Source of the DNA: Oceanispirochaeta sp. M1
GTDB lineage: Bacteria > Spirochaetota > Spirochaetia > DSM-2461
Length of the DNA: 64,000 bases
Reading direction: 5' to 3'
Assembly: GCF_003346715.1 (NCBI RefSeq)
Contig: NZ_QQPQ01000023.1
Span: 28,181-92,180 of the forward strand
Made by a program: the position numbers and the translations under genes. The notes beneath the pieces were generated by a model. It was not told the DNA's origin, ran no database searches, and was given only the letters and a program-made list of their open reading frames with translations. Shown here piece after piece: positions 42,000 to 51,010 of this stretch. Each line of letters starts with the position of its first letter. The stretch's first letter is position 1.

Positions 42000-44928
42000 T
42001 GGCCGTAGGTTCTCCCAGCTTTTTGGCTATCTCTTTCATTTCAAAGACTTCAAGTTCGTCACCGACCTTGATGTCATTAAAGTTTTCAACGGAAAGACCA
42101 CATTCAAATCCTTCACGGACTTCCTTGGCATCATCCTTGAAGCGTTTCAGCGATGCTAAAGCTCCTGTATAGACCTGGATTCCTTCACGGATTACATGGA
42201 CACTGCTTTTTCTGGTAACAATACCTGAAGTAACCATACAACCTGCAATAACTCCGATCTTGGGAACCTTGAAAGTTTCACGGATTTCAACCTTACCAAC
42301 AACCTGTTCTTCCAGATCGGGTGTCAGCATTCCTTCCATGGCAGTCTTAATATCTTCTACCGCATCATAAATGATGTTGTATTTTCTGATTTCCACTTTT
42401 TCCCGTTCCGCAACCATCTGGGCTTTAGGAGTGGGTCTTACATGGAAACCGATAATAATTGCGCTGGAGGCAACAGCCAGGTTAACATCATTTTCGATGA
42501 TGGCACCGGCAGCTGCATGCTTACAGACAAGTCTGATTTCAGGAGTACTGAGTTTTTCAAGAGCCTGCTGCAGAGCCTCTACAGATCCGTGCACGTCACC
42601 CTTGATGATAACATTGAGTTCCTGAACAGATCCGGACTGAATTGAATCATATAGGTTATCCAATGTGATTTTCTTCACATTTTTAGCACCTTCAAGTCTT
42701 CTCAGTTCCTGACGTTTGTCACCGTACTGACGGGCAATCTTTTCATTTTCTGTTACCTGGAAGGGATCACCTGAATTAGGTATCCCCGTAAATCCAAGGA
42801 TTTCTACTGGCATTGAAGGTGTAGCTTCTGTAACTTTATCACCCTTATAGTTAAACATTGCTCTTACTTTACCGGAGAATACACCGGCAACGAAACAGTC
42901 TCCAACTTTAAGGATACCACGCTCAACAAGTACTGTAGATACAATACCACGTCCCTGATCAACCTTGGATTCAATAATCTTACCTTCGGCTCGGCAATCC
43001 CAGTTTGCTTTCAGTTCAAGCATTTCAGATTCAAGTATCAGTATATCAACAAGATTCTGAACACCTTCACCTTTCAGTGCTGAAAGTTCAACAAACTGTG
43101 TAGTACCACCCCAGCTGTCGGGCATAAGATTATACTCAGACAACTGCTGTTTAACCCTGTCGGGATTAGCATCGGGAAGGTCCATCTTGTTTACTGCAAC
43201 AACGATGGGAACTTTCGCATCCTTAGCATGGTTGATGGCTTCAATTGTCTGGGGCATAACACCGTCATTAGCGGCAACAACCAGTACAACAATATCCGCA
43301 ACCTGTGCACCACGGGCTCTCATCAGAGTAAACGCCGCATGACCTGGAGTATCCAGGAAGGTCAGATCCTGATTAGCTTTTGTCTTGATGGTATAGGCAC
43401 CGATATGCTGTGTAATACCACCATGCTCAGAAGACACTACATCCGTATCCCGCAGGGCATCTAGAAGTTTTGTCTTACCGTGGTCGACATGACCGACAAC
43501 TGCGATGACAGGAGGTCGGGTCTTGAGATCAGTTTCTTCATCTTTTTCAGTATCAATAATAGTTTCATCATAAAGAGAAACGATTTTAACCTTACAATTA
43601 TAGTCATCTGCCAGAATGGTAGCTGTTTCAGCGTCTATTTGCTGATTTATAGTTACCATCATTCCCATTCCCATGAGTTTGGAAATAAGATCCGATGCCT
43701 TGAGGTTCATCTTTCTGGCGAGTTCGGAAACTGTTACTACTTCCATGATATCGATTTCTTTCGGAACCGGGTTGGTAGTATTAATAGTCTTTTTCTTTAT
43801 CTGATACAGTTTCTCTGTATTCTGTTCACGTTTTTTCTGATAGTTTCTGGGTCCGCCCTTCTTACTCTTAAAGAACTTCTTAGGAGCTGATTTCTGCGCA
43901 TCGGAAATAGATTCCTTAGGTGCGCCGCCTCCACCGGGTCTGAAACCGCCTCGGTTAGGAGCACCGCCCTGACCCTGGGGTTTGAAACCGCCTCTATTGG
44001 GAGCTCCGCCCTGAGCGCCCTGGCCCTGGGGTCTATAACCACTACCCTGAGCACCCTGGCCCTGGGGCCTGTAACCACTGCCCTGAGGTCTGTAACCACT
44101 GCCCTGACCGGCCTGACCACCCTGAGGTTTATATCCACCCTCTCGCTGAGGTCTGTAACCGCTGCCCTGACTTACCGGCGGCTTGTAACCACCTTCAATC
44201 TTAGCTCTAAAACCGCTGCCCTGACTCTGAGGTCTGTAACCGCTGCCCTGACTCTGAGGTTTGTAGCCGCCCGGGGTCTGGGGTCTGTAACCGCTACCCT
44301 GAGACTGGGGTCTGTAACCACTGCCCTGGGACTGGGGTCTATAACCACCCTGACCTTGACTCTGACCTTGACTCTGGTTCGGACTCTGGTTCTGGCTCGG
44401 ACTCTGAACCGGACTCTGAGTCTTGCCTTCTTCGCCTTGATTGCGGTCAAAATTTCTACCGCCGGGCGCATAATTCCCTGCTCTACCGGGAGTAGTTCTG
44501 GGTTTTTCACCACTCAGATTCCCTGCCCGGCCTGTACCACCGCGACTTGAGTTGTTCACTCTATCGGGATTACGGGGCTGAGCCGGTCTTCTGACGGGAG
44601 CACCGGTTCCGGCAGCGGGAGTAACTGCTGCCTTAGGTTCCGCAGCGCTTGCAGCCGGAGTTGCATCCGGAGTTGCAGCCGGAGTTGCAGCCGGAGTTGC
44701 AGCCGGAGTTGCAGCCGGAGTTGAAGCCGGAGCTTCAGCCGCTTTTTCAGGAGCCTTGATATCTTTTGTAGCCACGACCTTGTGGGCCTTTTTGACTACT
44801 ACTTTTTTCTTTACAACAACAACCTTTTTCTTGGAATCTGAGGATTCTTTTATAGGAGGTGCTACATCTGCCTTTTTATGCTTAATGAGTGTTGCTTTAG
44901 GTTCTTTTTTTTCTAAATCTTCTGACAT
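41992..44928 (-). CDS. infB: Translation initiation factor IF-2 with long repeat-rich N-terminus
   Basis: Delivers fMet-tRNA to the 30S. The 978 residues divide into an N-terminal half of about 480 residues of low complexity and the standard G domain ([16 protein letters not shown], then [19 protein letters not shown]) and C-domains. The N-terminal part has Lys/Val runs, TPAA repeats, then about fifteen Gly-Ser-Gly-Tyr-Arg-Pro-Gln type repeats and Gly-rich stretches. These are encoded by DNA repeats around 43920-44720. It lies 8 bases after nusA. Confidence 0.96.
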   Translation of the reverse strand: MSEDLEKKEPKATLIKHKKADVAPPIKESSDSKKKVVVVKKKVVVKKAHKVVATKDIKAPEKAAEAPASTPAATPAATPAATPAATPDATPAASAAEPKAAVTPAAGTGAPVRRPAQPRNPDRVNNSSRGGTGRAGNLSGEKPRTTPGRAGNYAPGGRNFDRNQGEEGKTQSPVQSPSQNQSPNQSQGQSQGQGGYRPQSQGSGYRPQSQGSGYRPQTPGGYKPQSQGSGYRPQSQGSGFRAKIEGGYKPPVSQGSGYRPQREGGYKPQGGQAGQGSGYRPQGSGYRPQGQGAQGSGYRPQGQGAQGGAPNRGGFKPQGQGGAPNRGGFRPGGGGAPKESISDAQKSAPKKFFKSKKGGPRNYQKKREQNTEKLYQIKKKTINTTNPVPKEIDIMEVVTVSELARKMNLKASDLISKLMGMGMMVTINQQIDAETATILADDYNCKVKIVSLYDETIIDTEKDEETDLKTRPPVIAVVGHVDHGKTKLLDALRDTDVVSSEHGGITQHIGAYTIKTKANQDLTFLDTPGHAAFTLMRARGAQVADIVVLVVAANDGVMPQTIEAINHAKDAKVPIVVAVNKMDLPDANPDRVKQQLSEYNLMPDSWGGTTQFVELSALKGEGVQNLVDILILESEMLELKANWDCRAEGKIIESKVDQGRGIVSTVLVERGILKVGDCFVAGVFSGKVRAMFNYKGDKVTEATPSMPVEILGFTGIPNSGDPFQVTENEKIARQYGDKRQELRRLEGAKNVKKITLDNLYDSIQSGSVQELNVIIKGDVHGSVEALQQALEKLSTPEIRLVCKHAAAGAIIENDVNLAVASSAIIIGFHVRPTPKAQMVAEREKVEIRKYNIIYDAVEDIKTAMEGMLTPDLEEQVVGKVEIRETFKVPKIGVIAGCMVTSGIVTRKSSVHVIREGIQVYTGALASLKRFKDDAKEVREGFECGLSVENFNDIKVGDELEVFEMKEIAKKLGEPTASE
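43920..44720. repeat. Degenerate repeats in the infB 5' half
   Basis: On the minus strand, the units encode TPAA (near 44650-44720, repeating about every 15-18 bases) and GSGYRPQ-like blocks (43920-44340). Many units differ by single bases, showing old expansion with drift. Confidence 0.75.
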
Positions 44929-44936
44929 ATGCCACC

Positions 44937-46490
44937 TTATTCCTGATTGTCATCTTCAGGAGCATCCTGACTGGGTTCTTCCTCAACGGAATTTACCTCT
45001 ACGGAATCCTCTTCTTCAGATTCATCCTCGCCATCCTGCTCGACTTCTTCTATCTCAAAACTCAGTCCGACTCCACAGCTGGGACATGCTGTCATATCAA
45101 GGGTGATGGCTGCTCCACATTCGGGACATTCATACGCCTCATCCTCTTCAATGACATCTTCTTCCAGTTCTTCGTCACTGTCGCTTTCCACTATTTCCAC
45201 ATTATCATCAATGATTCCTCTGATAAGAGCAACATCATCATCATGGATTCCATCAAAAGACTTGAGATCTTCCAGATTCATGTTAACCAGAGTTTCAATC
45301 AGATCAATACCATTTTCTCTTAGAATTGCAGATACTCTTTCAGGAATATCGGGAAGTTCTTCGATGCGTGTAATTTCCTCATCGTTTCCTTCATCCATAT
45401 TAAAGAGTTCGGATGCTGCTCTGGAGATTTCCTGAGACATATCCATTTCTTCGAACTGCTCTTCTGTCTTAACATCAATGCTCCAGTCCACAAGACGGTT
45501 GGCCAGACGGACATTAAGTCCCTGCTTACCAATGGCAAGTGACAGCTGCTGCTCAGGTACAATTGCCAGAGCCTGGCGTTTCGCACCGTCAACAACGACG
45601 ACATCGATCACCTCTGCAGGAGACAAAGCATTTTTAATAAATGAGATAGGATCGGCATCAAACTTAAGGATGTCAATCTTCTCACCTTCCAGCTCTCTTA
45701 CGATAGCCTGAATTCTTACACCCTTTAGACCGACACATGCTCCTACCGGATCTACATCTTCTCTATTGGATGAAACAGCGATTTTGGTTCTGTAACCCGC
45801 TTCACGAACAATTTTATGTACTTCAATAGTATTGTCGTAAATCTCAGGAACTTCCAGTTCAAATATCCGTTTAACAAAATCTGAATGGGTTCTTGAAAGA
45901 ACGATCTGTAATCCTGAAGGTGTTTTATTTACTTCACAAATAAGCGCCTTAATTCTGTCACCCTGATTATATTCTTCTCTGGGAGACTGGAATCTCTTGG
46001 GAAGGATACCTTCAGTTCTTCCAAGGTCTACAAAGATATTACCGTTCTTTTCTCTCTGATAATAACCGATGATCATCTCACCGACTTTATCCTTGAACTC
46101 AGAGTAAAGGGTATCTTTCTGTATCTCTCTTAGATCCTGACGTGCTCTCTGCTTTGCAGACTGTACAGCCAGACGGTCAAACTCTTTGGGATCAATTTCA
46201 ATAAGAAGCTCATCACCAAGTTCACTTTCCTCGTTGTATTTTACAGCATCTTCAATAAGAATCTCACAGACAGGATCATAGTAATCATCCTCTTCCACAA
46301 TTCTTTTCTTTGCATAAATAGTCACATTTGAGTTATCATCTGTGAAACGAACAATAGCGTTGTCGGAAGTTCCGAACTTTCTCTTGTATGCCGCCATCAA
46401 AAAGTCCTCAATTGTACTGAGAACTAATTCTTCTGTAATGCCTCTTTCCTGCTGCAGCTGACGTATTGATTCAGCGAAATCTGATGTCAT
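44937..46490 (-). CDS. nusA: Transcription factor NusA with C-terminal zinc ribbon
   Basis: Pausing and termination factor. Order: N-terminal RNAP-binding domain (1-125), S1, KH1 and KH2 (for example IAVSSNREDVDPVGACVGLKGVRI and SLAIGKQGLNVRLANRL), a helix-hairpin-helix-like part (about 380-430). Then an unusual zinc ribbon, CPEC (455-458) and CPSC (469-472), and an acidic tail of about 45 residues. The total is 517. Such a ribbon is not part of the classic NusA. It lies 3 bases after rimP. Confidence 0.95.
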   Translation of the reverse strand: MTSDFAESIRQLQQERGITEELVLSTIEDFLMAAYKRKFGTSDNAIVRFTDDNSNVTIYAKKRIVEEDDYYDPVCEILIEDAVKYNEESELGDELLIEIDPKEFDRLAVQSAKQRARQDLREIQKDTLYSEFKDKVGEMIIGYYQREKNGNIFVDLGRTEGILPKRFQSPREEYNQGDRIKALICEVNKTPSGLQIVLSRTHSDFVKRIFELEVPEIYDNTIEVHKIVREAGYRTKIAVSSNREDVDPVGACVGLKGVRIQAIVRELEGEKIDILKFDADPISFIKNALSPAEVIDVVVVDGAKRQALAIVPEQQLSLAIGKQGLNVRLANRLVDWSIDVKTEEQFEEMDMSQEISRAASELFNMDEGNDEEITRIEELPDIPERVSAILRENGIDLIETLVNMNLEDLKSFDGIHDDDVALIRGIIDDNVEIVESDSDEELEEDVIEEDEAYECPECGAAITLDMTACPSCGVGLSFEIEEVEQDGEDESEEEDSVEVNSVEEEPSQDAPEDDNQE

Positions 46491-46493
46491 AGC

Positions 46494-46946
46494 TTAACGG
46501 GCCTCCATTGTATAATCCAGTTTTCCTTTCCTTACGGAATCCAGAGAAAATGATTTATTTTCATCGCCGACTTTTAGAATCAGAGTTTTACCATCTGACT
46601 CCTCGATTTTTCCAGAAATCCAATCATTTTGATCCTCAAGGAGGATTTTGACGTATTTGCCCTGAAAAATGGCGTATTCTCGTGCACCTTTAATTCTCCG
46701 GTCTATACCGGGAGAAGTGATTTCCAGAGAAAGGTCCCTTGATTCAACAAGAAGATCCAGACGGGGACGTAATACTTTGTGAACATCCTCACAGACTCTG
46801 AGAGAAACACCTTCCTCTTTGTAAACGACCAGACGGACATTATATACCTGCTTGACGACAGCCGCATTGGCTTCAACAAGAGCAATACCCATTGTGTTTA
46901 ATACAGGTTCCAGATCTTTAATAATTCTGGAGCTGATATCATTCAA
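46494..46946 (-). CDS. rimP: Ribosome maturation factor RimP
   Basis: A 150-residue 30S assembly factor. The N-terminal domain has IALVEANAAVVKQVYNVRLVVY, then RDLSLEITSPGIDRRIKGAREY, the RimP hallmark. The start is TTG 46946, with AGGA 5 bases upstream; no ATG lies in a better place. It heads the rimP-nusA-infB-rbfA-truB operon, separated from comF by a terminator. Confidence 0.95.
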   Translation of the reverse strand: MNDISSRIIKDLEPVLNTMGIALVEANAAVVKQVYNVRLVVYKEEGVSLRVCEDVHKVLRPRLDLLVESRDLSLEITSPGIDRRIKGAREYAIFQGKYVKILLEDQNDWISGKIEESDGKTLILKVGDENKSFSLDSVRKGKLDYTMEAR

Positions 46947-47000
46947 ATATTTCCTGCCTCTTACGCATCCTAAAGTACCCTCTGAAATAAAAAAAGTACA

Positions 47001-47026
47001 AAAAAAAGAGCCTTAGAGGGGCTCTT
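47001..47026 (-). terminator. Terminator after comF
   Basis: Minus-strand AAGAGCC/GGCTCTT (47026-47020 and 47012-47006) with a 7-base loop and a run of eight T. It separates the comF/mutS transcript from rimP. Confidence 0.87.
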
Positions 47027-47116
47027 CACTTCGGATGCCATTTAATTTGTGATTAATATACCAAGTGCGCAGGATAGTGTCAACAAGAGAAGGGGTTCAT
47101 AAATGGATGATGGGGT

Positions 47117-47812
47117 CTATATTACGGAGCAAAGAACCAGTGCCGACAGCTCTCCCGTATACTTTTTTCCCAATAGCTCAGCAGCAGCGCTGATTGTTGC
47201 ACCGCTGGTAAAGATGTCATCAAATAGAATAACTGCCCTGAAACCCTCTAATTTAACCGTAGAGTCTTTGTAGCGGAGAATTTTCTTCATATGTTGTTCC
47301 CTCTCCTCAAAGCTCAAAGTCTTCTGCTGAATTCTGTCTGTCCTCTCAAGAATTCTTTCAATTCTTATCCTATAACTTCTCTTAAGGGTTTTACAGAGTA
47401 GATCCACCTGATCCCAGCCCTGATCCCGAAATTTCCCCCTCCTGGGGGGCACGGGAACAAGAACTGCATCAAGGAGCCCCTCTTTTTTTAAATACTCATA
47501 TATAAGTGATGCGAAAAAGAAGCGGAGACAGGGCATTTTTCCAGATTTGAACAGGGTAAGCAGTTCCTTCATATATGAATTGAAATATGAAATAGAGTGC
47601 AATTGCTCCACACCGGGAACAGAGTGACAGAATGGACAGAACTGAGGATCATTTGAAAGAAGAGGCTGAGAGCATCGGGGACAGAGAGTTCCCTTTTTCA
47701 AACTGCTATGTTTAATATGATCCTGACATTCAAAGCACAGACCGCTTCGCCCGTCATCAGGGCTCCCGCAGAGATAACAGCTTCTATTTTCAAGAATTGA
47801 CAATATATTCAT
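47117..47812 (-). CDS. ComF family protein (ComFC-like)
   Basis: A 231-residue protein with two zinc-finger-like Cys pairs (CYLCGSPDDGRSGLCFEC, then CPRCSQPLLSNDPQFCPFC) and a phosphoribosyltransferase-like domain with a PRPP loop (VILFDDIFTSGAT). Members support DNA uptake in naturally competent bacteria, but in many species they have no known role. It follows mutS. The ComFB protein at 7796-8095 is unrelated by sequence, though named after the same locus. Confidence 0.9.
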   Translation of the reverse strand: MNILSILENRSCYLCGSPDDGRSGLCFECQDHIKHSSLKKGTLCPRCSQPLLSNDPQFCPFCHSVPGVEQLHSISYFNSYMKELLTLFKSGKMPCLRFFFASLIYEYLKKEGLLDAVLVPVPPRRGKFRDQGWDQVDLLCKTLKRSYRIRIERILERTDRIQQKTLSFEEREQHMKKILRYKDSTVKLEGFRAVILFDDIFTSGATISAAAELLGKKYTGELSALVLCSVI

Positions 47813-47845
47813 GACTCTCTGACGGAAGGAATCGATCTGACACTT

Positions 47846-50413
47846 CTATTTTTTTAGATTTTCCTGGAGAGAGTTGAGAACATTGAGGGCTTCAAGAGGA
47901 GTCATACCGCTTATATTGACTGATCTGAGCTGATCAAGGACCATCTCATCGGGACTGAAGAGATCCTGCTGTTCCTGAACAGTCACGGCTTCGGGAACAT
48001 TAAGAACGTCACCTTCTTTCTGTAATTCCATAGACTTGAGTATCTGCTTTGCTCTGAAGACAACACTGTCCGGCAGTCCAGCCAGTGAAGCAACATGAAT
48101 ACCGTATGAGTTTCCTGCCGGTCCCTCTTTAATTTTTTTGAGAAAGACAATATCTTCACCTGTCTCCTGTACTGTGAGGGACAAATTAACAAGATTATCA
48201 TGTGAAAGGCTGGTCAGTTCATGATAATGGGTTGCAAAGAGAGTCTTGGAGCGTATTTCATCCAATAGATACTCAGCAATACTCCAGGCTATTGAAAGTC
48301 CATCATTTGTACTGGTACCACGGCCTATCTCGTCCATGATAACAAGACTTCGTTCACCCGCATTTCTCAAAATATGAGCGGTCTCATTCATCTCGACCAG
48401 AAAGGTTGATTCTCCTCTGGCCAGATTATCCGAAGCACCTACACGGCAGAAGATTCTGTCCACCGTTCCGATCACTGCATGATCGGCAGGAACAAAGGAG
48501 CCAATCTGAGCCATCAGCACAATAAGGGCTGTCTGTCTCAGATAAGTTGATTTTCCTGCCATATTGGGACCTGTTATCAGGGCAAAGGATGTCCTGTCTG
48601 TGACCATATCAAGTCCATTGGGAATAAACTCACCCTGAGGCAGATGAGCTTCTACGACAGGGTGGCGTCCACCCTCTATAAGGAGTGATTTATCATCCCT
48701 GATCTCAGGACAGATATAACCCCTGATAGTTGCTGTATAGGCAAGAGAGGCATAACAGTCCAGTTCTGATAGACTCGTACATATACCCTGAAGCAGAGGT
48801 ATCTGTGGTTTAAGACTGTCACGAATAGCAATAAAGAGCTTTTTTTCCAGGTCGACGATTTTTTCAGAGGCAGAGTTGATACTGCTTTCCAGATCAGAAA
48901 GTTTTTCTGTGGAATAACGCTCGGCGCCTACCAATGACTGACGGCGTATAAAATGATCGGGAACAAGATCACTCTGGGTTTTGGATATTTCAAGAAAGTA
49001 ACCGATGATTTTATTATACTTCAGTTTTAGATTGGTGATTCCCGTCTCTTCTCTGATTGCACAAAGATAATCATCAAGTACAGCACGTCCATTATTTTTC
49101 AATTCCCGCAATTTATCGAGGTCTGAGTTGTATTCATTACGAATCAACCGCCCTTCTGTAAGAAGAATAGACGGCTCCTCCATGATGGACTGATCCAGGA
49201 GGCTGCAGATATCTCTCAACTTCAGCTGTACTTCAGGACTGCAGAGAGCTTTGAAATCATCGGAACGATCAAGTATGGCTTCTATCTCAGATATTTTATC
49301 CAGAGAATTCTTTAATGAAAGCAAATCCTTAGCATGTGCTTTATCCAGACCGATCCTGGTGCTGAGCCTCTCAATATCCAGAATATGACTCATCACATTT
49401 CTTATATCAGAGAGGAGAATCTGGTTTCTGTACATGGCGCTTACAGCATCAAGTCTCTCCTTAATACCCTTTGCGCTTCGCAGAGGATTAAGGAGCCATT
49501 GCCTAAGTTTTCGTGCACCCATTGAGGTGGATGTTTCATCCAGAACAGACAACAGTGTAAATGAAGCTGAACCGTCATCCATATTGCGGAGCAGCTCCAG
49601 ATTCTTCTGGGTAGCATCATCCAATGAGACAAACAGATCTTCACTGTATTTTTTCAGACCGCCTAGATGGGTTAGATAATGTCTTGAAGTATCCTTCAGG
49701 TACTCAAGAAGAACTCCTGCGGCTGCAAGAGCGGGATCATCCGACTGAAAGCCGAATCCCTTGAGATTAGCCAGCTCGAACTGCTCTGTCAGCTGTCTGT
49801 AACTGGTCTCAACATCAAATAGCCAATCGGGTATCCTGTTCAGGACAAGACCTGCCTTGTCATTGAGAGAACGGTAATAGGCACTGTCCATAAGGGATTC
49901 TTGAATCAGGATTTCCCGGGGTCCAAGCCTGCTGAGCTCCTTGCGTATAAACTCTTCAGGATGATCATCATCACAGGAAGATGCAAAAAATTCTGCAGTG
50001 GAGAGATCTACATATGAAAATGTCATGACCTTTCCAACTTTCCCTATGGCGGCAAGATAATTGTTGGATCTTTTATCCAGAAAGGATTCATCCACCACCG
50101 TACCGGGTGTGATAATTTCGACAACATCCCGCTGGGCAATCCCCTTTGCAGGAATGGAAATCTGCTCACAGATAGCAATTTTGCGTCCTGCATTAAGAAG
50201 CCGGCCAATATAATTCGGAGCCGCATGATATGGAATTCCGCACATGGGAATTCCATGGCGTTTAGTTAATGTCAAATTCAGGAGACGGCTTACATCCTCC
50301 GCATCGGAACGGAACATCTCATAGAAGTCCCCCATCCGGAAAAATAAAACCGCGTCTTTATGTTTTTCCTTGATGGACATGTACTGACGCATCATTGGTG
50401 TAGTTTCTGACAT
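47846..50413 (-). CDS. mutS: DNA mismatch repair protein MutS
   Basis: An 855-residue mismatch sensor. N-terminal mismatch block: KEKHKDAVLFFRMGDFYEMF, with the Phe-x-Glu of the mismatch wedge. The ATPase has Walker A GPNMAGKSTYLRQ, then DEIGRGTSTNDGLSIAW and THYHELT. The length is standard for MutS1. It is 14 bases after skp and before comF; mutL is not in the window. Confidence 0.97.
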   Translation of the reverse strand: MSETTPMMRQYMSIKEKHKDAVLFFRMGDFYEMFRSDAEDVSRLLNLTLTKRHGIPMCGIPYHAAPNYIGRLLNAGRKIAICEQISIPAKGIAQRDVVEIITPGTVVDESFLDKRSNNYLAAIGKVGKVMTFSYVDLSTAEFFASSCDDDHPEEFIRKELSRLGPREILIQESLMDSAYYRSLNDKAGLVLNRIPDWLFDVETSYRQLTEQFELANLKGFGFQSDDPALAAAGVLLEYLKDTSRHYLTHLGGLKKYSEDLFVSLDDATQKNLELLRNMDDGSASFTLLSVLDETSTSMGARKLRQWLLNPLRSAKGIKERLDAVSAMYRNQILLSDIRNVMSHILDIERLSTRIGLDKAHAKDLLSLKNSLDKISEIEAILDRSDDFKALCSPEVQLKLRDICSLLDQSIMEEPSILLTEGRLIRNEYNSDLDKLRELKNNGRAVLDDYLCAIREETGITNLKLKYNKIIGYFLEISKTQSDLVPDHFIRRQSLVGAERYSTEKLSDLESSINSASEKIVDLEKKLFIAIRDSLKPQIPLLQGICTSLSELDCYASLAYTATIRGYICPEIRDDKSLLIEGGRHPVVEAHLPQGEFIPNGLDMVTDRTSFALITGPNMAGKSTYLRQTALIVLMAQIGSFVPADHAVIGTVDRIFCRVGASDNLARGESTFLVEMNETAHILRNAGERSLVIMDEIGRGTSTNDGLSIAWSIAEYLLDEIRSKTLFATHYHELTSLSHDNLVNLSLTVQETGEDIVFLKKIKEGPAGNSYGIHVASLAGLPDSVVFRAKQILKSMELQKEGDVLNVPEAVTVQEQQDLFSPDEMVLDQLRSVNISGMTPLEALNVLNSLQENLKK

Positions 50414-50427
50414 ATATTATTTAAAAA

Positions 50428-50949
50428 TCAACGCATTTTTGTCAGAAGTCTCTGGAGAACCTGCTCAGTAATATCGACCTCATAGCTCCACCATAGAAGG
50501 TTGGGATCTGATTTCTTAATTACCAGAGAATAACCGCTGCTTTCGGCAATAAACTCTACTTCTTCTCTGATCTCCCGGACCAGATTATTATTCTGACTCA
50601 GAGATTTATTGAGTTCAGTAAGCTGACTGTTTTTAACACGGATATAATCTCGCAGGAATTTCTTTTTTTCAAAAATCTGATTATCCAGCTCAAGAGCCTT
50701 GGATGTATTTCCATTATTTTCGGCATTGAGCTTTCTCTCTTCAAGAATACTCACTTCGTTCTGAATACGCTCAATCTCCTGCTGAAACTGAGTTTTCATC
50801 TCTTCCAGTTCTCTTACTGCCTGGGAATCCTTATAGAAGGCGGAAAGAATCTTTGAATAATCCAGAACTGCCACTTTTGTTATGGTATCACTGAACACCG
50901 GAAGGGAAATCAGAGTTATTATCAGTGTAAGAAATAGTGCTTTTTTCAT
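50428..50949 (-). CDS. skp: Skp/OmpH-family periplasmic chaperone
   Basis: A 173-residue protein with a signal peptide (MKKALFLTLIITLISLPVFSD). After the start VAVLDYSKILSAFYKDSQAV, which is typical of OmpH, there is a long helical coiled coil (residues 50-130) and a return strand (SLVIKKSDPNLLWWSYEVDIT). It chaperones outer-membrane proteins before BamA. It follows bamA by 61 bases. Confidence 0.93.
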   Translation of the reverse strand: MKKALFLTLIITLISLPVFSDTITKVAVLDYSKILSAFYKDSQAVRELEEMKTQFQQEIERIQNEVSILEERKLNAENNGNTSKALELDNQIFEKKKFLRDYIRVKNSQLTELNKSLSQNNNLVREIREEVEFIAESSGYSLVIKKSDPNLLWWSYEVDITEQVLQRLLTKMR

Positions 50950-51010
50950 TTAAATCTCCTGTATTTTTGAGATGCACAGAGATCAGCAGACAGCTTCTCT
51001 CTGTACATTA

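Noticed and set aside
43797..44513. Arg/Val-rich open frames opposite or within infB
   Set aside because: They are shifted readings of the infB repeats, without a ribosome site or recognisable domain.
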